A stretch of DNA of 64,000 nt, taken from contig CAWHKD010000017.1 in the NCBI GenBank assembly GCA_963829845.1, forward strand, positions 1 to 64,000, read 5' to 3'. The notes under the pieces were generated by a model. The model saw only the letters and a list, made by a program, of their open reading frames with translations, had not been told where the DNA came from and did no database searches. The translations under genes and the position numbers were made by a program. Every line of letters starts with the position of its first letter. The first letter of the stretch is position 1. The DNA is from Gaiellasilicea sp963829845 (GTDB lineage: Bacteria > Actinomycetota > Thermoleophilia > Gaiellales > Gaiellaceae). Positions 34,364-41,607 of the stretch are shown in pieces.

Positions 34364-35869
34364 CTAACCCGGGCGGTCGGGTGGAGGGTCAGGATCCTCG
34401 CCCGCTAGACGCACCTCGGCGGCGACCGAGCGCGATGCGCGGGCGAAAGCAAAGGCGAACGCAAACCCGACGAGCGGGAGCATGAAGTACCCCAGGCGGC
34501 CGTCGGCAGCGCTCATCGGTGCAAGGCCGGCGGCGCTGAGCGCGGCCGCCTCCTCGCGGGTCGGAGCGGCGGTATGCCGTGGCGCCGGCCGCAGCTGAGC
34601 CGGCTTCGGCGCGGGCCGGGCGATACGCGCCGCAGCCTCGGAAGCCTTCGCGAGCCGGATGGTGACCGCGACCGAGGCCCGGAAGCGCTCCTTGGCGCTG
34701 CTACCAGGCCGAGCCGGCGGCGGAGCCTGCGGCAGGACCAGACTCCGTGGCTCCGAAGCTGCCGCTTCGGCGCCCCTAGGCTCGGTGGCGGCGCAGCAGG
34801 TGTCGTGCGTCGGCGCCGGTTCGGCCGGATCGGCGAAGACCTCGTTGACGATCCCGGCCATGAGACTCAGCGGAGCCTCGGCCATGAAGGTCAGCGGCGC
34901 GGCCGCTTCCGAGATCACGAGGGTACTTCCGGCCTGAGCGGGTAGCGGCGCCGGCACCTCGATCCGGAGCTTCGGCAGCGCGGGAGCCGCCAGAACGACC
35001 GCGACGTTCGTCTGCGAGACGGGGCCGTCGTTCCCGGGACTGTTGATGCGGACCGAGATGTTGATATTGATCGGCCGATACTGTGTAACACCAGGTTGAT
35101 ACTGCGGCGGTTTTTCCTCGACGGTATTTTCCGGTATTGGATCCGATGCCCCACAATTCCAATCCCAGTTCCAGGTCCAGTTCTGTGTCCCGACCTCCGG
35201 CGGAACCGCGATATCCGGCATGGCCCCGCCGCAATTCCACTCCCAGTTCCACGTCCAGCCGTCGGTGGTCTGGGCGGGCTCTGCCGACGGCGTCTGGGGC
35301 GCCGGTTCGGCCATCGGTGTCGCCGAGGCCGGTATCGGCGCCTGATACTGCGGCGCATCCGGCCGATACTGAGCGTCGGTCTCGGTGGCCGCTGCCTCGC
35401 CGGCCGCAACGGCGGCGTTCGCCTGGTCAACGGAACCATTGTCGCCCGGGCTGTCCACCCGTACGGAGACGTTGATGTTCGTCGGCGCCGTCTGCGCGAC
35501 GTCTGGGCTGGGAGGCGCGTCCGGAGTCGGCGCTGCGGCAGGCTCGGCCTGGACGGGCGCTTCGGCGGCCGGCTCGGGGGACGGTGCGGCGACCGTCCCT
35601 CCCGTAACCGGCTTCGCGGCAGTCATTTGGGCGGGAACTGCCGGAAGAGCGTTGGACGGATCGACCACGGCCGTCGGATCGAGCTCAGGGAGACCCGCTT
35701 CCTCGAGAACCGCCGTCGTTACCTCCGCCAGATCGGGAAGGGCCGGAATCGACATGTCCGGGACGCCGCTCTCGGCCAGAGCAGGGGAACTCGTGGCCGC
35801 GGCAAGCACAAGCACCGCCAGGCAGACAACTACCCGGCGGGCGGATCCTCCCGATCGTGAACCCGTCAC
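34364..35869 (-). CDS. Secreted anchor-like protein with fibre motifs and Trp-rich boxes
   Basis: A 501-residue protein from GTG 35869: signal peptide (about 1-32, ending SSPALAE), a long Pro/Ala linker, and a motif TNINVSVRVDSPGDNGSVDQ. Two Trp boxes follow (GWTWNWEWNCGG and NWTWNWDWNCGA). A second motif ININISVRINSPGNDGPVSQ comes next, then further linker, and a C-terminal membrane segment (LGYFMLPLVGFAFAFAFA) with a short charged tail. The two motifs match the head of every repeat in the downstream gene. It may anchor or nucleate that protein at the cell surface, as CsgB does for CsgA. This role is inferred. Confidence 0.7.
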   Translation of the reverse strand: MTGSRSGGSARRVVVCLAVLVLAAATSSPALAESGVPDMSIPALPDLAEVTTAVLEEAGLPELDPTAVVDPSNALPAVPAQMTAAKPVTGGTVAAPSPEPAAEAPVQAEPAAAPTPDAPPSPDVAQTAPTNINVSVRVDSPGDNGSVDQANAAVAAGEAAATETDAQYRPDAPQYQAPIPASATPMAEPAPQTPSAEPAQTTDGWTWNWEWNCGGAMPDIAVPPEVGTQNWTWNWDWNCGASDPIPENTVEEKPPQYQPGVTQYRPININISVRINSPGNDGPVSQTNVAVVLAAPALPKLRIEVPAPLPAQAGSTLVISEAAAPLTFMAEAPLSLMAGIVNEVFADPAEPAPTHDTCCAATEPRGAEAAASEPRSLVLPQAPPPARPGSSAKERFRASVAVTIRLAKASEAAARIARPAPKPAQLRPAPRHTAAPTREEAAALSAAGLAPMSAADGRLGYFMLPLVGFAFAFAFARASRSVAAEVRLAGEDPDPPPDRPG

Positions 35870-35879
35870 ATTGAAGGAA

Positions 35880-35885
35880 ATACCC
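35880..35885 (-). promoter_or_regulatory. GGGTAT, -10-like box of a sigma-B/F promoter
   Basis: GGGTAT on the minus strand lies 10 bases before the GTG of the anchor-like gene and next to the divergent sigma-B/F-like gene. No clear GTTT -35 box is found at the right distance, so this is weak. The short distance would imply a nearly leaderless message. Confidence 0.3.
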
Positions 35886-35956
35886 GATTGCTATCCGACT
35901 GATCCATTTTCTCTCGCGTTTTTTTCGACTTCTTGATGCAGATGCGAAACTTCCGG

Positions 35957-35985
35957 TTGAATTACGTTGATTTGAAGGCTAGTGT
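35957..35985 (+). promoter_or_regulatory. Possible promoter of the short sigma gene
   Basis: TTGAAT (35957-35962), a 17-base spacer and TAGTGT (35980-35985) end 6 bases before ATG 35992. If used, the transcript would be leaderless or nearly so. Confidence 0.4.
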
Positions 35986-35991
35986 CGATCC

Positions 35992-36579
35992 ATGGCGGCC
36001 ACCTCTCAGAATCTCTTGCGGGCCTGGTGCGACGATCGTGACCCGGAAGCCCGCCAACGGCTGATCGAGCTGCACCTTCCGCTCGTCCGGGCGCTCGCGC
36101 GCCGGTTCGCCGCGCGCGGCGAGCAGTTCGAGGATCTGGCTCAGGTCGGCGCCATCGGCCTGATCAAGGCGATCGACCGCTACGACCCCTCCCGCGGCGC
36201 GTCGTTGACGGCGTACGCCGTCCCCACGATCGTGGGTGAGATCCGCCGCCACCTGCGTGACAGCACGCAGCCGCTCCGTCTCCCGCGCCGAAACGGCGAA
36301 GAGCGGGTCGTCGTGCATGCCGTCGAACTCGACGCCGACGCCCCGATGAGCCGCGATATGGGCGCCGAGCGTGGCCTCGAGCTCGGCGAGGAGCGCGTGC
36401 TGATCGAAGCCGGCCTCCGGGCGCTGCCGCGTCGCCAGCGGCGCATCGTCGCGCTGCACTACTTCGCCAACCTGAGCCAGCGTGGTATCGCCAACGAGCT
36501 CGGGCTCTCGCAGGTCCACGTCTCCAGACTGCTCCAGGACTCACTCGGCAAGCTCCGACGGGAGATCGGCCAGACCTGA
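35992..36579 (+). CDS. Short sigma-B/F-like RNA polymerase sigma factor
   Basis: A 195-residue sigma factor. Region 2 is FEDLAQVGAIGLIKAIDRYD and ASLTAYAVPTIVGEIRRHLR (SigB/F/G style). Region 4 is LSQRGIANELGLSQVHVSRL. Most of region 3, present in typical SigB/F proteins of about 250 residues, is missing between residues 95 and 135. No anti-sigma gene is adjacent. It is divergent from the row of secreted-protein genes, so it may direct their transcription. That link rests on position only. Confidence 0.82.
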   Translation: MAATSQNLLRAWCDDRDPEARQRLIELHLPLVRALARRFAARGEQFEDLAQVGAIGLIKAIDRYDPSRGASLTAYAVPTIVGEIRRHLRDSTQPLRLPRRNGEERVVVHAVELDADAPMSRDMGAERGLELGEERVLIEAGLRALPRRQRRIVALHYFANLSQRGIANELGLSQVHVSRLLQDSLGKLRREIGQT

Positions 36580-36642
36580 CGGCGCGCGTGATATCACGTT
36601 GAGAGTGTTGTGCGGTTCGTTTCAAGACCGTAGAATCAGGTC

Positions 36643-36978
36643 ATGACCGCTGCGCCCTCTGCCACGGAGCAGACCAAGCGTGAAAAGAAGGCCGCACCGA
36701 GCGGCCGACTGCTATTGCGGATGCCGGCCGCGCTCCACGCCGAGCTGGCGCGGACCGCCGAGCGCGAGGGCGTCAGCCTGAACCAGTTCATCACCCGGGC
36801 GCTCGCAGGCAGGATCGGCTGGGGCACCGATGCCGACGACGGTGCGGCACCGACCGCCGACGCGCCTGCCGACGGCCGTGCGCGGCTGATCGCGATCGCG
36901 CTCGTCGTGAACGCCGTCGTCATCGGGGTGGCAGCCGTCGCGGCGATCGGCGTGCTCGTGCTCGCCTGGCGCGGCTAG
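36643..36978 (+). CDS. Ribbon-helix-helix protein with membrane segment
   Basis: A 111-residue protein. The RHH domain of HicB/Arc type (GRLLLRMPAALHAELARTAE, then REGVSLNQFITRAL) is followed by an acidic linker and one C-terminal membrane segment (about 83-108). RHH domains bind DNA or a toxin partner. The fused membrane helix is unusual for an antitoxin and suggests a membrane-tethered regulator. No HicA-like toxin lies next to it. Confidence 0.75.
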   Translation: MTAAPSATEQTKREKKAAPSGRLLLRMPAALHAELARTAEREGVSLNQFITRALAGRIGWGTDADDGAAPTADAPADGRARLIAIALVVNAVVIGVAAVAAIGVLVLAWRG

Positions 36979-37025
36979 CAGGGTTTGGCGAAGTAGCGGC
37001 TGAGCCGCCGGGCCGCCACGCCCTC

Positions 37026-38078
37026 CTAGAGCACCAGCGTTTCCGGAAAGATCGCCCCGCCCGCGAAGCGGTCGAGCCGGTACGGCGTCAGATCGAACGG
37101 CGGCGTGTCTCCCAGCAGCTCTGCGGCGACGGCATCGCCGACGGCCGGCGACTGCATGAAGCCGTGGCCTGAGAAGCCGCACGCCGAGTAGACGCCGCCG
37201 GCGACGAAGCCGATGATCGGATGCGCGTCGGGCGTCATGTCGTAGAAGCCTGCCCACGCGCGCCGGACGGGCGCGCCGGCTGCGCGCGGGTAGCGATGCT
37301 CCAGACGCTGCCGCCAGTCCTCCACCAGCTGATCGAGGACGTCGTCGGGCCCGTTCCAGCGCGGCTCCCGTTCCCCCATCGCGAGCCGCAGCACGTCGGT
37401 GCCGACCCGCCGGAAGTGGAAACCGTTCTCGTCGATCGTCATCGGCAGGCCGACCGGCACCGCGTCGACAGGCCCGACATCCGCAAGCTGGCGCACGAGC
37501 GGGCGGATCGGCAGCTCGGCGCCGCGTGCCTGTGCGACTGCTGCCGAGACGGCACCGCATGCAATCACGAGTGTCTCCCCTGACAGGGTCAGCGCGTCTG
37601 TCCGCTCACGGACTTCGACGCCGAGCTCCGCCGCCCGACGGACGAGCTCGCGCGTCACGCCCGCGGGATCGGCAATGCCGTCTTCGCGGCAGATCGCCGC
37701 CCCAAGCACGTCGTCGGTGCGGAGGCCGTCGACGAAGCCGGCGTCGACGCGTTCCACCGGCACGCCCAGAGCTTCTTGAACCGTACGCCGCTCCTCGAGC
37801 TCAACGAGCCCCGGCTCGGTCGTGGCGAGGAAGAGATAGCCCACCTGCTCGAACAGCGGCGCGCCGAGCTCCTGGAAGAGCCGAACGCTCGCCTGAGCGA
37901 GCCGCACCTCCGCCTCGGTGGTGAACTGCTGGCGCACGCCGCCCATGGCCTTGCCCGTCGCGCCGCCGGCGATCTCTCCCACGTCGGCGAGCACGACGTC
38001 ATCCGCGCCGCGAAGCGCGAGGTGGTACGCGATCGAGGCGCCGATCGCGCCCGCACCGGCTACGACGACTCGAGCCAC
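37026..38078 (-). CDS. FAD-dependent amine/amino-acid oxidoreductase (DAO family)
   Basis: A 350-residue flavoprotein from GTG 38078. The dinucleotide-binding motif VVVAGAGAIGASIAYHLALR comes first, then GGATGKAMGGVRQQF and a C-terminal CGFSGHGFMQSPAVGDAVAA, as in sarcosine or glycine oxidase-like enzymes. It should oxidise a secondary amine or D-amino acid. The start overlaps the end of the DHDPS-family gene by 19 bases on the same strand. The pair may act on the same amino-acid-like substrate. Confidence 0.82.
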   Translation of the reverse strand: MARVVVAGAGAIGASIAYHLALRGADDVVLADVGEIAGGATGKAMGGVRQQFTTEAEVRLAQASVRLFQELGAPLFEQVGYLFLATTEPGLVELEERRTVQEALGVPVERVDAGFVDGLRTDDVLGAAICREDGIADPAGVTRELVRRAAELGVEVRERTDALTLSGETLVIACGAVSAAVAQARGAELPIRPLVRQLADVGPVDAVPVGLPMTIDENGFHFRRVGTDVLRLAMGEREPRWNGPDDVLDQLVEDWRQRLEHRYPRAAGAPVRRAWAGFYDMTPDAHPIIGFVAGGVYSACGFSGHGFMQSPAVGDAVAAELLGDTPPFDLTPYRLDRFAGGAIFPETLVL

Positions 38079-38902
38079 CCGCGCAGCTCCTTGCGCTCGC
38101 CCTCGCTCAGACGGCGCAGCGGACGGCGGACGTCCTCGCGAATGGGTACGCCGCGCAGGCCGAGGATGAACTTGAGCGCGGCGTGGCGGGGGAAGCGCTC
38201 GACCGCCGCGCGCAGCTCGCCGAGCTCGATCGCGCCGGCTTCGCTCGGGGCCTGCACGACCGCGGCGACCTTGTCCGGGTAGGCGGACGCCAGCCCGGAG
38301 ACTGCACCGACCGCACCGGCTCGGATACCGTCGAAGATGAGCGCCTCCGGCCCGACGAAGACGTCGAGCCCCTCGACGAGATAGGGCGAGAACTTGTCGA
38401 AGGGTGCGTCGGAGACCTTGAGGCCGGCGAGGTTCGGCACGCGTTCGCGCAGCTCGAGCAGAACCGGCACCGGCACCGCGTAGCCGCTGGCGCGCTCGAA
38501 CTCGTAAACGTAGAACGGGAGCGGTGCGCAGGCACGAGCGGCGTCCTGGAAGTGATCGAGCAGCGAGCGTTCGTCGAGCTGGAAGTACGGCGGGCCGATC
38601 ACCGCGACGGCGTCGACACCCGCCTCCGCTGCGTGCGCGGCGAGCACGACCGTGTCCGCGGTCGTCTGGGCGCCACAGTGGGCCGCGACGTGCAACCGGC
38701 CGTCCGCGGCAGACAGAAACAGCTCGACGGCGCGCTTCCGCTCCTCGACGCCGAACAGAAGTCCTTCCCCGGTCGTCCCGAGCGCGAGCAGGCCGTCGAG
38801 GCCGCCGGCCGCGAGAAAGTCCACGTACGGGCCGAACGCGGGCTCGTCGAGCCGGTCGCCGTCGAGCGGCGTCACGGCCGCCGCAAGAGCTCCGCGCAGC
38901 AT
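38060..38902 (-). CDS. DHDPS/NAL-family class I aldolase
   Basis: A 280-residue TIM-barrel aldolase. GTTGEGLLF binds the pyruvate-type carboxylate, the tyrosine is in FYVYEFERA, and the Schiff-base lysine is in AGLKVSDAP. It condenses or cleaves a 2-oxo acid. Because it overlaps an amino-acid oxidase gene and no lysine pathway genes are near, it is more likely catabolic than the dapA enzyme. The substrate is unknown. Confidence 0.85.
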   Translation of the reverse strand: MLRGALAAAVTPLDGDRLDEPAFGPYVDFLAAGGLDGLLALGTTGEGLLFGVEERKRAVELFLSAADGRLHVAAHCGAQTTADTVVLAAHAAEAGVDAVAVIGPPYFQLDERSLLDHFQDAARACAPLPFYVYEFERASGYAVPVPVLLELRERVPNLAGLKVSDAPFDKFSPYLVEGLDVFVGPEALIFDGIRAGAVGAVSGLASAYPDKVAAVVQAPSEAGAIELGELRAAVERFPRHAALKFILGLRGVPIREDVRRPLRRLSEGERKELRGWLESS

Positions 38903-38925
38903 GCCGCGACTCTACTCGGACGCGG

Positions 38926-39429
38926 CTAGGTGCTCTCGACGTTCGTGAGCCGGTCGTAGGGGCGGTCGATCCGGGCGCTGTCCGCTCCGGGGCCTCCGTC
39001 GAGGCTGTCCGGCCCGCCGTCACGGGAGGCGAGATGGTCGGCGCCCGGCCCGCCGCGATGGATGTCCCGCCCCAAGCCGCCGGTAACGCGGTCGTTGCCG
39101 ATCCCGCCGTCGGCGACGTCGGCGCCGTCGCCACCGTCGAGAAGGTCGTTGCCGGCCTCGCCGAGGATGGTGTCGAGCCCGTCGTCGCCCACGATCATGT
39201 CGTCACCCGCCCCTCCGAGCAGCCTGTCGTTGCCCCCGAGGCCCTTGATGTAGTCGTGACCGCCGAGGCCACAGATGACGTCGCGGCCGGCGGTGCCCAG
39301 CAGCGTCTCTGAGCGGGCGGTTCCCATGATCGTGCAGCCGGCGAGGTTCGCATCAAGCGCAGCGCCGGCACCCGCTGCTCCGAGCAGCGCGGTTGCAAGC
39401 GTGGCGACGGCGGCAACCTTCGCGTACAT
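38926..39429 (-). CDS. Secreted RTX-type calcium-binding repeat protein
   Basis: A 167-residue protein with a signal peptide from ATG 39429 (YAKVAAVATLATALLGAAGA). About seven nonapeptide repeats of the GGxGxDxxx type follow (GLGGNDRLLGGAGDDMIVGD, DGGDGADVADGG and others), forming a calcium-binding beta roll. There is no catalytic domain. It is probably a secreted structural or export-assisting protein. It is divergent from the hydratase gene with 44 bases between starts. Confidence 0.85.
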   Translation of the reverse strand: MYAKVAAVATLATALLGAAGAGAALDANLAGCTIMGTARSETLLGTAGRDVICGLGGHDYIKGLGGNDRLLGGAGDDMIVGDDGLDTILGEAGNDLLDGGDGADVADGGIGNDRVTGGLGRDIHRGGPGADHLASRDGGPDSLDGGPGADSARIDRPYDRLTNVEST

Positions 39430-39473
39430 GGCGCTCTCAGCGTGAATGATGTCGCGCGTAGGATCATCCCCCA

Positions 39474-40214
39474 ATGGGGGCGCTTCGGATCGAACGTGAC
39501 GACGACCTTCTTCGCGTCACTCTGGCGCGGCCAGAGACCCGCAACGCCTTCGACGCCGACCTGATCGCGGAGCTCGCCGAGGCGTTCGTCGACGTCGGCA
39601 AAGCGCGTGCGGTGCTGCTCGCCGGCGACGGCCCAAGTTTTTGCGCGGGGGCGGATGTCGAGTGGATGCGGGCGTCGGTCGACCTCGACTTCGACGCCAA
39701 CGTCGCTGACGCGAATGCGCTCCGCACGATGCTCGAGGCGATCGACCGGTGTCCGGCTCCTGTCATCGCGAGGATCCAGGGCCACGCGCTCGGTGGCGGC
39801 GCCGGCCTGGTCGCCTGCGCCGACATCGCGGTCGCTGACAGCAAGGCGGTCTTTGCCTTCTCCGAGGTGAAGCTCGGGATCATTCCGGCCGTGATCTCAC
39901 CCTTCGCGCTCGCGAAGATCGGCCCGAGCTGGGCTCGGCGCTACTTCGTCACCGGCGAGCGGTTCGACGCGGCGACAGCGCTTCGGATCGGGCTCGTGCA
40001 CGAAGTCGACGCCGATCTGGACGCTGCGGTCGAGCGGGTGCTCGCGGAGTTGCGCAACGCGGGGCCGCGCGCGGCGAGGCACGCGAAGCGGCTCGCCCTC
40101 GATCGGCCCGACGGACCCGAAACGGCGCGCAGGATCGCCGAGCGGCGCGCGAGCGACGAGGGCCAGGAGGGCCTGCGCGCGTTCCTCGAGCGTCGTTCGC
40201 CCGACTGGGCTTAG
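39474..40214 (+). CDS. liuC: Methylglutaconyl-CoA hydratase-like crotonase
   Basis: A 246-residue crotonase. Oxyanion-hole segments are GPSFCAGADVEWM and GHALGGGAGLVACAD. The catalytic glutamate is in FSEVKLGIIPAVISPF. The SEV.LG..PAVISP stretch, and glycine in place of the first crotonase glutamate, match LiuC-type hydratases of leucine catabolism. With the carboxylase subunits at 27039 and 41608 it fits the leucine pathway. The stop overlaps the convergent SpoIID-like gene. Confidence 0.78.
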   Translation: MGALRIERDDDLLRVTLARPETRNAFDADLIAELAEAFVDVGKARAVLLAGDGPSFCAGADVEWMRASVDLDFDANVADANALRTMLEAIDRCPAPVIARIQGHALGGGAGLVACADIAVADSKAVFAFSEVKLGIIPAVISPFALAKIGPSWARRYFVTGERFDAATALRIGLVHEVDADLDAAVERVLAELRNAGPRAARHAKRLALDRPDGPETARRIAERRASDEGQEGLRAFLERRSPDWA

Positions 40215-41518
40215 CCGAGCCTGACGGTGACGGCTCCGCCGGCCGCCTTCGGCGTCGCGAGCCGGTAACTCGTCGTCCGTCGCGGGGTGACCGTGACCGT
40301 GAAGCGCCCGTTCGGGCGGGTCCGCACCGGCCTGACCGTCTTCCAGGTGCCGCCGTTCACCTGCTGCTCGAGCCGAACGCGCGTCAGGCCGCGGACGAAT
40401 CCGCGCAGCTTGACGGGACGGTTCGCGAGCGCTCGCTCGAGCGGCCCGTCGAGGTTCAGCACCCGCACGTTGAACCAGGTCGAGCGGAGATCGAGAGCAC
40501 GGCGGAAGTCCTGCGAGGGCATCGTCCGTGTCCCACGCACCGCCTTCAGCCGCACCGACGTCACGCGCCCCGAAGGCCCGCGCTCGAGCACGAGATCGCG
40601 GAGCCCCGGAACACCGGCCTTCGCGGCCACCTGCGCCGGCGTCAGCAGGAACGGTCCCCAATGATGATGCTTCGAGAGCACGTCATGCGGATCGGCGACC
40701 GAGACGAGGTAAGGCACCTGCGCCGCTTTCGGCCACGCTTCCTCGATCGAGACGGTCCGGCCGCCCGAGGTCGAGTGGTAGAAGGTCGTCGCGACCCGGC
40801 CCTTCCAGACGAGCGCCTTGCCCGCGGTCGAGCCGATCGCCCGGTTCGTCGAGTCCTCCTCGGCCTCGATGCCTCCGTAGACCTGGCTGCGCGTGTCGGC
40901 GTAGAGGTCGAAGCGCGTCCCCGGCTTCAGCGTCGCCAGGGCGTAGGAGCGCGCGACCACTGCCTGCGCGCGCAACGCCTCGGGATGCCAGTCGTCCGGC
41001 ATCTCCCATGGGACGACACCGCGCAGGTAGCGGTCGAGCGGGAGGCGGTTGACGACCGTCAGCTTGCCGCCGCGCTTGTGAACGAGAAGGGTGCCGCGGA
41101 AGGCGTCGGCGCCGAGGCGGAGCGGCGAAGCGCCGGGGACGAACCGGAGCGGCGAGCGCAGCTGCGCGAGCTTCGAGGCGACGACGTTCTGTGTCCCGGG
41201 CTTCAGCTTCCTCACCTTGCCGCGCGCATCGACGACTTTGAAGGGCTTCGACGAGCCAATCTTCACTGCTGCTTTCCCCTGGGCGAGCAGCACACGCACC
41301 TTCCTGGCGGGCACGACCTGCACCGTCGTGCCGCGGTAGTAGTGCTTCAGGATCCGCTGGTACCCCCAGCCGGCCTCGGCGTAGCCGCGCGCGCCGTACT
41401 GGCTCATGCCGACGCCGTGCCCCCAGCCGCGGCCGTCGATCAGGAAGACCGTGCCGGCGGTCGCCTGAGCAGGGAGGCAGAGGAGCACGAATGTGAGCAG
41501 GACGAGCAGCCGCCGCAT
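40211..41518 (-). CDS. SpoIID/LytB-domain secreted protein
   Basis: A 435-residue protein from ATG 41518, with a signal peptide (about 1-22, ending AQATAG). The SpoIID/LytB domain follows: GRGWGHGVGMSQYGARGYAE, LDRYLRGVVPWEMP, LRAQAVVARSYALATL and FYHSTSGGRTVSIEEAW. Two C-terminal beta-domains come next (FVRGLTRVRLEQQVNGGTW). Family members cleave or bind peptidoglycan glycan strands. Upstream ATG 41545 is an alternative start. It is divergent from the carboxylase alpha gene. Confidence 0.85.
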   Translation of the reverse strand: MRRLLVLLTFVLLCLPAQATAGTVFLIDGRGWGHGVGMSQYGARGYAEAGWGYQRILKHYYRGTTVQVVPARKVRVLLAQGKAAVKIGSSKPFKVVDARGKVRKLKPGTQNVVASKLAQLRSPLRFVPGASPLRLGADAFRGTLLVHKRGGKLTVVNRLPLDRYLRGVVPWEMPDDWHPEALRAQAVVARSYALATLKPGTRFDLYADTRSQVYGGIEAEEDSTNRAIGSTAGKALVWKGRVATTFYHSTSGGRTVSIEEAWPKAAQVPYLVSVADPHDVLSKHHHWGPFLLTPAQVAAKAGVPGLRDLVLERGPSGRVTSVRLKAVRGTRTMPSQDFRRALDLRSTWFNVRVLNLDGPLERALANRPVKLRGFVRGLTRVRLEQQVNGGTWKTVRPVRTRPNGRFTVTVTPRRTTSYRLATPKAAGGAVTVRLG

Positions 41519-41607
41519 CGAGCGGGCCAGATTATCGCGGCGCATCAGAGTTCGCCACCCCGCCTCGACGGGCCTCCACGGGGTGACGAACTCTACGATC
41601 CTCAACG

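Noticed and set aside
36643..36978. HicAB toxin-antitoxin pair
   Set aside because: There is an RHH domain but no HicA-like toxin beside it, and the membrane segment is atypical.
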